From the NCBI GenBank assembly GCA_038373885.1, contig JAWZYV010006116.1, forward strand, positions 134,001 to 198,000: a DNA stretch of 64,000 nt, given 5' to 3'. Origin of the DNA: Cheiracanthium punctorium. Lineage: Eukaryota; Arthropoda; Arachnida; Araneae; Cheiracanthiidae. Below the pieces are notes generated by a model, which was not told the DNA's origin, ran no database searches, and saw nothing but the letters and a program-made list of their open reading frames with translations. The stretch's first letter is position 1. Each line of letters starts with the position of its first letter. Of the stretch, positions 35,264-46,931 are shown piece after piece. Position numbers and translations under genes: made by a program.

Positions 35264-36340
35264 GTAAATGTTATGCATGCTAATCGAGTTAATTGACATC
35301 TAGAATATATATTCAGTCAACGTATGAATACAAAATTATAGGAATATGAATCTTGTGTATAATCTGGAGGTATGTTTACTTCTGTAAAGTTATGCACCAA
35401 AGTTGGTTTCGTACTGAAATAAACTTGAAATACTGCAGTAAAAACATATTCTTCCAGTCCTTTGCGTAGATGCAGAAGTATGATAAACTGCGGAGGGGAA
35501 TAAAAAGTTTGCACTTGTCAAATCGGGAACCAAATCAGTCAATTTACATTCGCAAAAGAAAAACGGGGTCATGTTATGTGGGTGATAAAACAGGGGCATA
35601 AAAATCTATAAAAAAGGGGGTTATCGAAGAAAATGCAGACAAAAAAGGCGTGTTCTGGAGATATAGAATATTAGGAAATATAAAAGGTATTAAAAGGTTA
35701 GAGCAGTAGAAAAAGAGACAATGATTTTGTAAACATTATTTATGCAGTATCTGGAGATTGAGAAATAAAATCCTTTTATTTTGAAAATAGGGGATCTTGC
35801 ATGACGAAGTGATCTACGAACTGGCTGATCACAAAGAAACTAATGTTAGAGAATGAAGTGATCTACAAACGATCTTGAAGTAAATCTGGATTTAGAGAGA
35901 TAGATTCTTTGTACTAGAAGTTATAGGTCACTTTTATTAAATAACTCAAAATAAAATAAGCATTAAGTTTAACCTCCACAAAATGAATTCTTATAAACTG
36001 TAAGTCTAATCAGTTTACAAAACATGCCCCGGAAGATCGCAATTAAATTCATAATTGTATACTGATAGTACCAGTATCTGCAGCAAATTTCTCTTCTTTA
36101 TTATAGTGAATAATAACTAATCATATATTTTATTATGAAATAGGGTTGTACAAATATATCAATGGACATTCACCAGTTAAACTATAACTAGCATGGTCAA
36201 TGACAGAACAGAAAAAAAATGATTCAGATAGTTATTTTTAAGTGCTTTATATTATTATAATGAATAATAAATGTATTTAATTTTCTTAAAATAAATTTTG
36301 AATAAGCTTCTTTCATTTTATTTATCTTTTTAATTGAGAT
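35264..36340. other. Start of intron B, no gene
   Basis: AT-rich. A short direct repeat (gaagtgatctacraac) occurs at about 35808 and 35855. Nothing else was recognised. Confidence 0.4.
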
Positions 36341-37220
36341 GGGGGAAGGAGGCCTGAAATGATCCCCTTAAGAGAAAAAATTGTATAAAGTAATATAAAT
36401 GTTTAAATAAAAATGTGGCCCATTGCTAGCATATTTTGCACTATATTTTGAATGATAAATATATTTTAATAATATTTTAAAGGAACATTGAGTAATTAAA
36501 AAAAAATAGATTTTTTCAAGAAAATGTCCAAAGGATCATTTTACCCTCACCGCAGGACAAAATGATCTAAAAGAAAATGGCAAATAAAAGATTTTATAGT
36601 AATTATGACAATACATAATGAAATAAAATAAGTTTTTCAATCATGTAGTACACATAATTTATTTTATGAAAGATTTAAAATAAAAAGTGTCACAAATAAT
36701 AAAACGGATTATATCAAAATTTGTAATTGAAAAATTATGACCTACAAAACGCAGAAATAACTAATGTACTAGTGAGTCATGTATTTTTTGACCAGTTGAA
36801 GGGCTATCATGATGGCTATGACCCGATACTGAAGTTACTTAAGTCGATGGATTATTTTATCTGACAATTTGGCTGCGCACTGTAAGTCTTATTACTGAAT
36901 AACGCCGAAAAACAAAACTAATCAAGCAAGCGCAATTCCCATCTAAAAACATTATTCAGTAAACCAAATCATATTTCTGTACACGAAAGGCGGTATATCG
37001 AAATAACAAGGTAAGGTAGTGCAGATGTTATAAAATCCAACGTTTCGAAGAATTCTGCTTAGACGCGTGACGCGTAATACTGTGACCGCTTGAATACCGC
37101 CATTGCTTCTTAACTTGGTACAGCTAGTTTATGTATTATCCAGCAGATAGCGTTACCCGTATCTAAGAAAACGCAAGTGGATGGTGTTGCCCGCTAAGAT
37201 CATTTTGGAGCACCTTCCCC
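36341..37220. mobile_element. Inverted-repeat element of the 'aaaatgatc' family, copy 1
   Basis: The left end is ggggaaggaggcctgaaatg and the right, reversed, ggggaaggtgctccaaaatg. Interior words such as gatcattttaccctcacc, cgaagaattctgcttagacg and ttggtacagctagtttatg are shared in order with the copy at 62777-63659. About 880 bp with no transposase, so it is non-autonomous. Confidence 0.75.
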
Positions 37221-38033
37221 TAATGCCAATTTTAAAACTTGCGGCTTTAACATCCCTTTTGTAAGCATATTGCTTTTTTTTTTCTAGAGTAAACAAATAA
37301 TTCTATTTTAGAGCTGGAGGGAACAAGATAATTTATAATGTTTCAAAGTTTCCCCTATGTTATTAATGCTTTTTCATAAAATTCAATTTTTTAATCGTTT
37401 GGAAGATAAAACACTTCACTCTTTATCTGCATTATTCTCTAAAATTTTCACCTTTTAACGCTCATTTTGTCACATTAAAAATGCCTTTTCCCAATATCTG
37501 TACTACCTACGAAGTAATTAAGATAAATGGAAATTTCAGATATTATTATGCACTTCTAAATTTGTACATAGTATAATAAATTTCACAATAAATGAAAAAG
37601 AATTTTGCATGTTTTTCTCCCTTAGCACAGTTTTCCTGGTTTATTGATACTTATTCATGTTTTATGCATTTTTCTTTTAAATATAGTGCAAAAAATATTG
37701 AACAGAATAATTTAAATTTCATATTAGACGCTTTAAAAACATATTGTAGAAATATTTAGATATTTTAAATTTTCTCTCTCACAAATAAGTTATATTATAA
37801 AATAATGAATTAGCATTACGTAAATGCATATTAAACTAAATATTTAGAAAATTTACATGAAAAAAAATTATTGAATTCTTGCTTTATTGCTTTGAATCAC
37901 TAGATCCTGTGCTTATAAATTTAAATTATTTGTCTGTATTCATATTGATTATTTCATATTGAAGTTTTAAATTTTTTGACTACTTTGAAACGAAATAAAA
38001 TATATTACCTTGAATCACGCTCATACTAATGCA
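37221..38033. other. Intron B, no feature seen
   Basis: Very AT-rich DNA without ORFs or repeats that I could support. Confidence 0.4.
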
Positions 38034-38034
38034 G

Positions 38035-38072
<38 letters not shown>

Positions 38073-38073
38073 A
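38034..38073. repeat. Microsatellite (TA)n(TG)n
   Basis: A short TA run passes directly into about 14 TG units. Confidence 0.95.
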
Positions 38074-38136
38074 TCTATAGAGAGTGATTCGCTACCAGAC
38101 TGAAAAACTTGTAGGGGGTGTAGAGGGTACAGAGAC

Positions 38137-38480
38137 GGTTCAGAAACGCGGGGTCGGAAATGGTCGGGGTCGTCTTCATGGACTTGTTAATAATCACTTT
38201 GGAAGAAGTGTTGAAGTGCGCGTCTAATTTCTTAACCAAGTGTTATTAACAATGGCAAATATGGGCTTTCCTCAGACAATTTCATAAATGTAATGAAAGA
38301 AACAATTCTGAAATAAAAATTTTTATCAAGTGCTAATCGGTGAAAGAGGGATTAGTTTCTGAAAAACCATGGTCGGAAAGTTTACTATCAATTCAACTCG
38401 TCTTCCAAAGTGATTATAAACAGGTACATGAAGACGACATTTCCAACCCCGCATTGTTTTGTGATTCTGAACCGTCTCTG
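38137..38480. repeat. Imperfect inverted repeat (mariner-related MITE)
   Basis: The left arm (acagagacggttcagaa, then cgcggggtcggaaatg, cgtcttcatg, aatcactttggaag) is inverted in the right arm at about 38390-38480. The right-arm words also occur, diverged, in the element at 51227-51586, so the two are one family. Confidence 0.6.
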
Positions 38481-39191
38481 TAACGTCTGAACCGTCTCTG
38501 CGCGGTTTAATTATGACCATGTGTAAAAACATAGTAGAAAAAGTCATTGTGACCTGAAAAATCACATTCTTGTCTTTTATCACTTAAAAAATTGAAGAAA
38601 ATAAGAAGATTTAAAATATTTAATTTATTCGTATAGTATTATTGGAAGTTTTTTTATTCTTAGTGGGCATATGCCACTCAGAAAACATTGTAGTCCACAC
38701 AGTTACGTGGCTTGAATGGTCTAATGTCTTTCTGGCTTTGTTGTAGAACTTGTGTCACCGAAAAAACTTGTCCTTATGATGATATCCCAAAAGCTGTTTC
38801 TTTTTAAAAACTGCATTTAACATTTATTTCGATTTTATTTTTATTTTTATTTGTTTTGTTCCTAAAATATAAACATTACTTGATACAATTTGCTTCAATT
38901 TTTTCTACAATTCTTGCAATCCATATTTTTGTTTTTATAAAAAGGGGGACTTTCAGAAGATTTTGGCAACAGTCTATTTTGATTTAATGAATAGAAATCA
39001 TAACTTTATTTCTCAATTTGTCTCAATGATTTATGTACCAGGATAACTCTAATGAGTAACATAAATAAGAATAGTAATCCCGATTGCTCTAACAAAATTC
39101 CACATGTCTAAGTATCAAAAGAAATGAACTGGTTATAATTATCCAATGGCTTTCATAATAATGGTATTTTTTTCAATTTTGTGATTTGTTG

Positions 39192-39412
39192 GGGGTAATT
39201 ATGACCACCCTTTAAACTTTAAGCAAATAATCGCATAGAAGCAAATTTCTTAAAGTTCTCTTAAAAGGTAAAGTTACCCCTAATTACCAATTACGATTAA
39301 ATAAATAAAATTAAAGAATCCATAATTAAAAATTTCCTAATTTTATCCATAAAATTAAAAGAGTTAAAAATTCATAAAGTTGAAACTTTCAAAAATTGGT
39401 CATAATTACCCC
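39192..39412. mobile_element. 221-bp MITE with perfect 15-bp inverted ends
   Basis: GGGGTAATTATGACC at 39192-39206 is inverted exactly at 39398-39412. The interior is AT-rich with another taccccta-like word. No clear target duplication. Confidence 0.6.
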
Positions 39413-40301
39413 ATCTGTCCTTAGATATGACATGCTGCAAATCAAAATGTTTGTGTAGTTTTTATTATTTAAAAGTCGTAAAATTGTAACGTTTGACTGA
39501 TTGCTGTAGTCATTAAGAGAACTGCTTTATAAATTTATCAAAGACCATAATATGCATTAAATTTCTCCGGGATACTTTTTTTATATTAAGCATGCTTATA
39601 AAGTATTTTTACGAATGAAAAGTGATATGCAGCATTAGGCAACTTAACATCTTAAGTTATCTTACAAGTGATTTATATAATTGTTGTTTCTCCTTTAAAT
39701 GCAACTTAACAATTGTGCTCCATAATTAAGTTGAATTGATTAAAAAAAATTACAGGTAAAATCAGTTTCAGTGAAAATCAGTGTTTTAAGTATCATAAAT
39801 ATTTATACTGTTCAGTTTTAGCACAAGATAATTAATATATTACAATTTAATATAAAACAAATAATAATTTACAATTTAAAATTAATAAAAAGCACAAATC
39901 AAGCTATATCTTTCCTTAAAATTTCATGGATTATTATGGAATCGTTAAACCAATTTAACAGAACGCAAAACAAAACATATGTATTATGAATATTACATTA
40001 TTACAAAAGTTTAAACGAAAACTGCAAGGGATAAGTTTTGAGCAGATAAAAATACGTAACTCAATTTATTCGATTTATTTAATTATCGAAATCATATATT
40101 TTAAATTAAATTTTAGGTATAATAGGGTTATTTGAAGTTATTGTTTCAATTTCGGGGATCTTTCGGGAACTTTTATGTATATAACAAGGAGGAGGCACGG
40201 CTACAGGGAAACGGAGTTGAATGATCTTTGGCATAGTGGTAGTACACCATAGGAATGTACTACTTGTCAAATTCTAAGACACAGTACTAGGGACACAGTA
40301 A

Positions 40302-42885
40302 TAGGGATGGACGCGAGACGTGCGAGAGGAGAATCGGGGCTGTCTCGTCTCGTCTCCCAGTTGTAAACCTCTGTCTCGTCTCGCGTATCGCAAAGAAATT
40401 GCTGTCTCGCGAGTCTCGCAAAATTAAGGACTGCGATTTCGTTACCATTTTATACTAACTTATTATTGGGATTTTATTGAAAATTAATATCAATAATAAC
40501 AATTACTTACATATAGCCACATTAGTAGATATATTAATAACTATATCAGCATATATCGGCATTTGAAGTAAAAGAAATTGAGATTTAATCCGTATATATA
40601 ATGTCACACCGAAAATATAGTATTTATTTTTATTTACTAGCTGCGTGCCCGTTCTTCGCACTCTAGTAAACGAAAATTTTCCTAACATGAGTAATTTCAA
40701 TTAATTCCAGTGATGTGGAATCTAAAATAAAAGCAAAATTATTTGACTCTTGATGTAAAGTTTGCGTCATGAGTATTAACCTGGCATCATTGCAATATAA
40801 TGACTCAAAAAACTACGTCAGTGTCATTCGCGATCAGAAAAGTGAAAAGCTTAGTGGTTTGCAGAGAACTCCCGACTTTCAAAATGTGTTATTTCTACAT
40901 CAAACTGTAGTTCTACATCATACTGTTCAAGTTGTAGCATTAAATACCTCAGACACTACATGAAATGGACAACCGTTTGTTTTAAAATAGCTGCGCACCC
41001 GATCTTCATACGAGAAGTAGCGAATATTTTACTAAAATCATATCTGCATGAGACAAAACAGATTTTTTTTTAAGTTCAAGTAATCTCCTCTGTTGAAATT
41101 ACTGCGGGATATATTAACACAAATTAGAATTACTTATCGTTCAGTTGGTTGTAAGATAACCCTTGAAAAATTATAAACAGAACACTTTTAGTCTTTATTA
41201 AATCTCTACTATTTACTTTAACGTCAATTTCAAGTCTCTAAAATATGTGTAATTTTTATATTAATGAAAACAAGATTATATTAACGATAATTATAATTAT
41301 TTGCCTAATATTTCCAATAACATTACCGTGTGTGCATTTTTAGATTTCATTATAGTATCTCAGTTGGTTAATAGACGTCTTATTTTTTTTTTATATTTTA
41401 AATTACTGAACAGTTAATTTGTTGACGACTATCCGTTTGTACTTTTCCACAATAATTTTTAGCGATAGTACTACAGTCGTTATGGTCGCCCTGTTTACAG
41501 AAAAATTAAACCATAATCCCCCTAATGTCTATCCAGTGTGGATTTAAAAAAAAAAATGAAAAGACATCTAAAAGGCGAAGATAATTTTAGAATAGGAACC
41601 CAACTGCAAGATAAAATGATGGGGAGGAAAAAAATTTATAAAAGTTTTGCAAGCCGAAGGAAGGGAAAACATGATAATATAAACGAAAAGAGAAATAGTT
41701 TTTAAAAAAATTGCTTGCATTTCTTTCCGTCCGATATTAATATATAAGAATAAAAAATGTCATTTTAATCTCTTTAAAATAGGCCAACAATAGGGATTTA
41801 ACCGCCCCTAGAAAGTTGTTACCAGGGTGGGCGCCCCCCCCCTACGCACGCCGCAACGTGCGGGAAAGTTTGAGGATAATATCGATACAAGGATATTTCA
41901 ACCAAGGATGTTCAACCATATTTCAACCTACTCAGACTAAGCATCAATGCGAATGCAAGTTGCTCTACTTCTAATCTCTCTCTGATATACCCGAAACCCG
42001 ATTATCACAGGGGCAAAGGGGGGCGGTAGTCCGGCCCATATATATCCCGATTATCTAAATTATAAATTCATATGTACTGAAATAGTAATTGTGGGGAAAA
42101 AACTGAATTTCCTCTATAATATAGGTATTACCTAATTGTCTATCACTAGATCAAGTTAGAGATATTTTTTTGGGGTGATAAATACGATTTGATTAAAGTA
42201 CAAAAACTACAGTTAACTGAAATGCAATTTTCGAGTACAACAGCGGTCAAAACTGGGTTAAAATGCTTAAAAAAGGGGGGCTCAGTAAAGGGGCCTAATG
42301 CGTAAAAAAAGGGGATAATAAGGGGGGGCCCCAAACGTAATGCCCCGGGCCCCGTCTAAAAGTGGTCAGATTTGAACATACCGTACCGCCTTTCCTATTT
42401 ACTTATTATTTTTCTTTCAACTCTTCTCTGTTTTCTTTTTTTTCTGCCTCTTTCTTTATCCTCTCCTTTGTGTGTTTTGTATATCTCTCGCCTGTTCTAA
42501 TTTTAAATGTTACGTGTTTGTGCGTATTGTAGAGTGCTGATAGTATACCAGGACCGAAAACGAAGGAGACGCAAGTTAAACGGTAGAGGCTTCAGGCAAA
42601 TTGTCGCTTTTCAGATCGTATTTATGCGAGACGGAAAAAAATGCGAGAATTCTCGCGAGAAATCTCGCGCGAGACAAGACTCTGTCTCGTCTCGCGTCTT
42701 GTCCCGCAAAATATTTTATTTCTCGTCTCGCAAAAAAATGCCTGTCTCGTCTCACGTCTCGTCCCGCAAAATATTTTCTTTCTCGTCTCGCAAAAAAATG
42801 CCTGTCTCGTCTCGCGTCTCGTCTCACGAGACATTGCGAGAACGCGAGACAATGCGAGAATTCTCGCGTCTCGCGTCCATCCCTA
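40302..42885. mobile_element. Probable hAT element with GAGAC-rich ends
   Basis: The ends TAGGGATGGACGCGAGACG match perfectly over 19 bp in inverted orientation. Next to each end are arrays of gtctcgtctcgc and gagacgcgag words, about 130 bp on the left and 260 bp on the right. Within the right array an approximately 53-bp block (tctcgtctcgcaaaaaaatg onward) is tandemly repeated. TAGGGATG ends are common in hAT elements, but the outer octamers do not match. The left flank shows a short tandem copy (agtactaggga / cagtaataggga). No transposase was recognised. The overlapping Arg/Ser-rich ORFs are repeat products. Confidence 0.65.
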
Positions 42886-43239
42886 GTACTCAAATACAGT
42901 CGAGAAAAATTAGTATTTTTTTTTTTTAACTACTTCACTAAAACTTTAAATATAAGTTACGCTCAAAGCTGAGGAAGCGGCGTGTTGAAATGGGTAGAAC
43001 GGTGGACTTCTACCTTGGCTTCCCACACAATAAAAAAATTCAGAATCATTACATACTTATAGCAGAATGGTTTCCGAAAGTATAGCGTAACCTACCGATG
43101 CTCTACTCGAACTCACAATTTCGGAAACATAACCCACATTTCGGGGTAAAATATTTGTGGGGAAAGGAAATCTTTATTTGGGACTTCGCGCGCATGCGCC
43201 AAGTTCCAAGAAACAGGGGGAAAAGAGTGAACGCGTCTT

Positions 43240-43575
43240 CCCTAATAGCACAGATGGTCACAAGAGTCGCTGTGACGTCACAGAGGGTCACAATTGTCAC
43301 AGGACTGTCACATTGTAACTTGCAGGGCCCGATTATGACCAAAAGGGGCCCCGGGCATTGATGAATTTGGGGGTCCCCATCTACAAAATTTGATTTCTTT
43401 TTCATAAAATTTTGACATATAAAAGAATATTTCAGAACAACATTTGAAACTGGGGGCCTGGGCAAAGTCCCGATTTGCCCATGCGATAACAAGGGCCTGG
43501 TAACTTGTGAATGATGTAACTCCACTGTGTAGTCACTGTGAAGTTTATTTGTGACCAGTCACCAGGTGACGTCGC
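43240..43575. mobile_element. CCC...AGCACA-type element, left end with GTCAC array
   Basis: Begins CCCTAATAGCACAGATGGTC, preceded by TT. About ten GTCAC/GTGAC words follow on both sides of the MITE at 43323-43499. No matching right terminus (tgctattaggg) was seen, so it is truncated or the right end has diverged. The boundary at 43575 marks the last GTGAC word. Confidence 0.5.
43323..43499. mobile_element. 177-bp hAT MITE (CAGGGCC family) with perfect TSD
   Basis: The left end is CAGGGCCCGATTATGACC and the right, reversed, CAGGCCCTTGTTATCGC. The 8-bp duplication GTAACTTG is perfect (43315-43322 and 43500-43507). Same family as 21084-23070. Confidence 0.9.
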
Positions 43576-44029
43576 CGGATGAATACTCAAATAAACAGCA
43601 CATTATCTCCTGAAAATAATTTATGTGGAAAAAAAAAAGATTTAAGATTTTTAATTTATATTTATTAATTATGGTATTATCCCTCCATTTATAAAATACC
43701 CCCCCAAAAAATTTTAAGTTTCCAAAACAAGCCATACCACAAATAACTGTTGCAGCAGTCTGTTTACTTTTAAAGCAAATTACGGCAAGAAAATCGGACT
43801 ATATTCCGTGTACGGTGCTTTGTTTACATATCAATGTTTTTGTTTACAAATCATTGGCGAAGAATCTGACGCTAGAGTGAGCGATGCACCGCCAAAGTCA
43901 AGTTACCTGCCGGTGGTAGTTGTGACTGGCAACCATAAAGAATACGTGTTTCGTCAGGTTTGGGAATTTGAAATTGTTTCTGTTATTGATGGAAGGGAAT
44001 GAAATGTATTATGTTAATATATGAAAAGA

Positions 44030-44134
44030 ATTTGTGCGTGTTTGTTAGAAATATAGTGTGAATATAAAGCTAAACAAAAGAATTTGTGTGTGTTTGTTAG
44101 AAATAAGGTGTGAATATAAAGCTAAATAAAAGAA
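44030..44134. repeat. Two tandem ~53-bp units
   Basis: The unit agaatttgtg-gtgtttgttag-aaata-gtgtgaatataaagctaaa occurs twice with few differences, just 200 bp before the longer array. Confidence 0.85.
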
Positions 44135-44330
44135 AGCATGCTGGTGTTACGTTATAAGCCGGTGGTTGTTGGGGACATTTCTGAGCGGTTATTTAAAAAA
44201 ATATAAAGGTAAGTGCTCTTTTTTAACGAATCTTTGCAATGTTTAAGGTTTTTAATGTGAATTTTAAATTGATATTTGATGTGTTTATGTTTCCGTAAGT
44301 GCTATTCTAATCATACTGACTTTATAAGAG

Positions 44331-44862
44331 GTGTACAACTAGGTTGTTTAATCCACCGATGTTTTTGTGAGTTGAAAACGGGCCAGTGTTACCCAGTTTA
44401 CATTAGCTGTACAACAAGGTTGCTTAATTCACTGTTGTTTTTTAGTTAAAAACGGTCCACTGGTTGCGTAGTTTACATAGCTCCACAACTAGGTTGCTGA
44501 ATCCACTGAGGTTTTTTTAGTTAAAAACGGTCCACTGGTCGCATAGTTTACATAACTGTACAACTAGGTTGCTGAATCCACTGAGGTTTTTTTTAGTTAA
44601 AAACGGTCCACTGGTTGCATAGTTTACATAGCTGTACAACTAGGTTGCTGAATCCACTGAGGTTTTTTTAGTTAAAAACGGTCCACTGGTTGCATAGTTT
44701 ACATAGCTGTACAACTAGATTGCTGAATCCACTGAGATTTTTTTAGTTAAAAACGATCCCCTGGTTGCATAGTTTACATAACTGTACAATTAGGTTGCTT
44801 AATCCACTGTATTTTTTTTTAGTTAAAAACAGTCCACTGTTTGCTCATTTTAAATTGCGTGT
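44331..44862. repeat. Seven tandem 75-76-bp units
   Basis: The word caactaggttgctgaatcca recurs at about 44335, 44411, 44486, 44561, 44637, 44712 and 44787, with agttaaaaacggtccactgg in each unit. The outer units are most diverged and the central four nearly identical, as expected for an array kept alike by unequal exchange. Confidence 0.93.
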
Positions 44863-45003
44863 TACTGAATTTGCAGACGTTCTTTTGGTTAAATATGGAC
44901 GTTGTATTTTGTTTTAATGTTTTTGTAAGGGGAATATATGTGCAATTTTAATGTGTTTAAATACTTTGACTTTGCTGATCGTGCAAAATGGTTGGCGACA
45001 GTC

Positions 45004-45033
45004 GCTGGAGCTTGGCAACCGCCAAGCTCCAGC
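45004..45033. repeat. Perfect GC-rich hairpin
   Basis: GCTGGAGCTTGGC and its exact complement are separated by AACC. It stands out in AT-rich DNA. A terminator-like T run does not follow closely. Function unknown. Confidence 0.7.
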
Positions 45034-45515
45034 GGTATATTTTTAATTACATAATCCAGCGGCACATTTTTAATTACATAAATACTGTTAATTAATTCAG
45101 TTTTTAGTCCAGTAAATACTTATTTATTTTTCATTTATTCATTTATTTATTTTCGCTACGTATTGATATTTTTATTACTTATTATATATTTTTTAAAATT
45201 TTATTTCTTCTATTCGAAGTCTTTTTTACAATTGATTATAGTTATGATTATTTGAATATAAAAACTATAATCAATAATATCGTTATTACTATTTGATTTT
45301 TTTTCCCATCTGGTACATAGTCATCAGACGAGTTACTTTAACTGATTCGAAATTTTCTTCTATACACTTCTTGAGCATGGATCAATTTCTCGCCAGTTAC
45401 AAACTTCTTTTCACTCAACACATCCAATGTATTATTGTGCAATGTATCATCATAGCTTCTTCAAATAGTGTATCAGAAGCTGTAGTTGATTTTTTCTTCT
45501 TTTTTCTTTCATTCT

Positions 45516-45540
45516 TTTTTTTTTTTTTTTTTTTTTTTTT
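45516..45540. repeat. Poly-T tract
   Basis: A near-uninterrupted T run; it could be the tail of a - strand retrocopy, but no gene body was recognised next to it. Confidence 0.8.
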
Positions 45541-45700
45541 CTTGAGAAGTGAATTTTCGTAATACGCTACTCCATTTTTTAGTCACTGTTTCAAAAGATC
45601 ACTGTATGTAGAACTATGAGCAGTTTTTCATCACAACAATAAGAACTTGCTTGGCATGATGGCACATTTTTAACCGTAACTTAATTCTTTAAAATAAGTT

Positions 45701-45985
45701 TCACTGCTTAAATAAGTCTATTCGAAAATTTTTCCGCAGTGGTCTTTTCGTCTGGAAAATAGACTTTCGTCTATCTCGACGATTTTCCCTTGGCCACCAT
45801 TTTTTTCTTTTCTCTGGCTAGGAGAGAGTTTATGCATACCTTACGCATATAGTTGTTCCAATCTGTAACGGTTTTATTGGACATATCAAGCTGGTTTTTA
45901 CCCCATTTTATCGATATCAGTTCTTGAGCCCAGCAGTACACAAATCTCAAAGCTCTGACGAATTTATGTGGAGGCGGGGTGTTTT
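45701..45985 (-). pseudogene. Merlin-type (ISXO2/IS1595-like) transposase remnant
   Basis: An open frame of about 95 codons without an ATG. It reads C-W-A-Q-E-L, then N-K-T-V-T-D-W-N-N-Y-M-R-K-V-C, and then G-G-Q-G-K-I-V-E-I-D-E-S with S-R-R-K after it. The G-G-x-G-x-x-V-E-I-D-E-S block is the first catalytic Asp of the ISXO2-like DDE domain used by Merlin elements. The C-terminal catalytic blocks are missing (TGA at 45701). No TIRs were found. Confidence 0.8.
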
Positions 45986-46597
45986 AGATTTTAATACTGA
46001 ACCTATATTCCTTTTCGCTGCTTAACGCCAAAAACCTCTTTGGGTACTTGTGTATTATACTGTCGACATCTGCCAAAAATTTCTTTTTCACCTAGTTGGC
46101 GTCGCTAAGGTCGGGCTACTTTAAAATACTTCTGGTCAATTGTTTACATGCCAACCGAGTTCCATAAAAACAAAAACCAATAGATACTGCCTTTTTTATT
46201 TGCGCGTGTACATAGATTTATAGCAATAAATATATAAAAGGGTTCATACATTCATAGATAAGATAGATAATCAGTTCAACATTTTGTGGCAAAGAACGCG
46301 TAGTTTTCTCTGGAAACCAATTGGACTGTCTTTTTTTAGTCTCTCGTTGCTTGTCCACAGCAGGACAAATTTACGAGTTTTGTTTCAAAAATAACGTGCT
46401 TCCTGTACATATATTTAAATACAGGGTGAGTCAAAATTCCCTCCCTGGGTTTGGAAGGCTTATAAAAAATAATATACCACCAATACAGCAACAAAGTTGA
46501 CTTTAAAAACAAATATTTCAAGTTTTGTTTTACAAATAACGAGCTTCCTCGTCGTTGGATTTAGCGAGGTTCTGAGGACGACAATCGCCTTCTTCCG

Positions 46598-46790
46598 TGG
46601 CCACCTCGTTCTCCGGACCTAAATCCATGCGATTTTTATTTATGGGGTTACATAAAAGATCGCGTGTTCGTGCCCCCTAAGCCACGTGATTTACAAGATT
46701 TATGCCAAAGGATCACAACCGCATTTGCAACCATGATCGTGACTTGTTAAAGCGAGGGTAGGAAGGGAAGAATTTGATTTTAGACTTGAT
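46598..46790 (+). pseudogene. Mariner-superfamily transposase C-terminal fragment
   Basis: The frame reads W-P-P-R-S-P-D-L-N-P-C-D-F-Y-L-W-G-Y and then R-V-F-V-P-P-K-P. This is the third catalytic block (Asp in C-D-F) and the proline-rich tail found in a common arthropod mariner-type transposase. A stop follows where the family continues. The N-terminal part is missing. Confidence 0.85.
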
Positions 46791-46885
46791 ATCTACCGCA
46801 TCACGAAAGGTTCACATATTGAACATTTATGAAAAATAACTTGTAACATTTCTAACCAATAAAGTCAACTGTGTTGCTGTATTGG

Positions 46886-46928
<43 letters not shown>
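46886..46928. repeat. TA microsatellite at the Tc1 insertion site
   Basis: About 20 TA units; the Tc1 at 46929 inserted at one of its TA sites and a short TA stretch continues on the other side (48388-48393). Confidence 0.92.

Positions 46929-46931
<3 letters not shown>

Noticed and set aside
41990..42360. Separate hAT MITE with caggggc and gccccg ends inside the GAGAC element
   Set aside because: The ends are suggestive but no inverted match beyond G/C runs and no duplication could be shown.
42507..42972. Several overlapping 76-140-aa frames on both strands, Arg/Ser rich
   Set aside because: All are translations of the GTCTCG/GAGACG array; long open frames on both strands are expected from such repeats.
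43808..44002. 64-aa + strand frame
   Set aside because: No family resemblance, no splice or start context, and it sits between repeats; not better than chance.
44331..44862. CRISPR-like array
   Set aside because: Units are contiguous, without unique spacers, in an animal intron; it is a plain tandem repeat.
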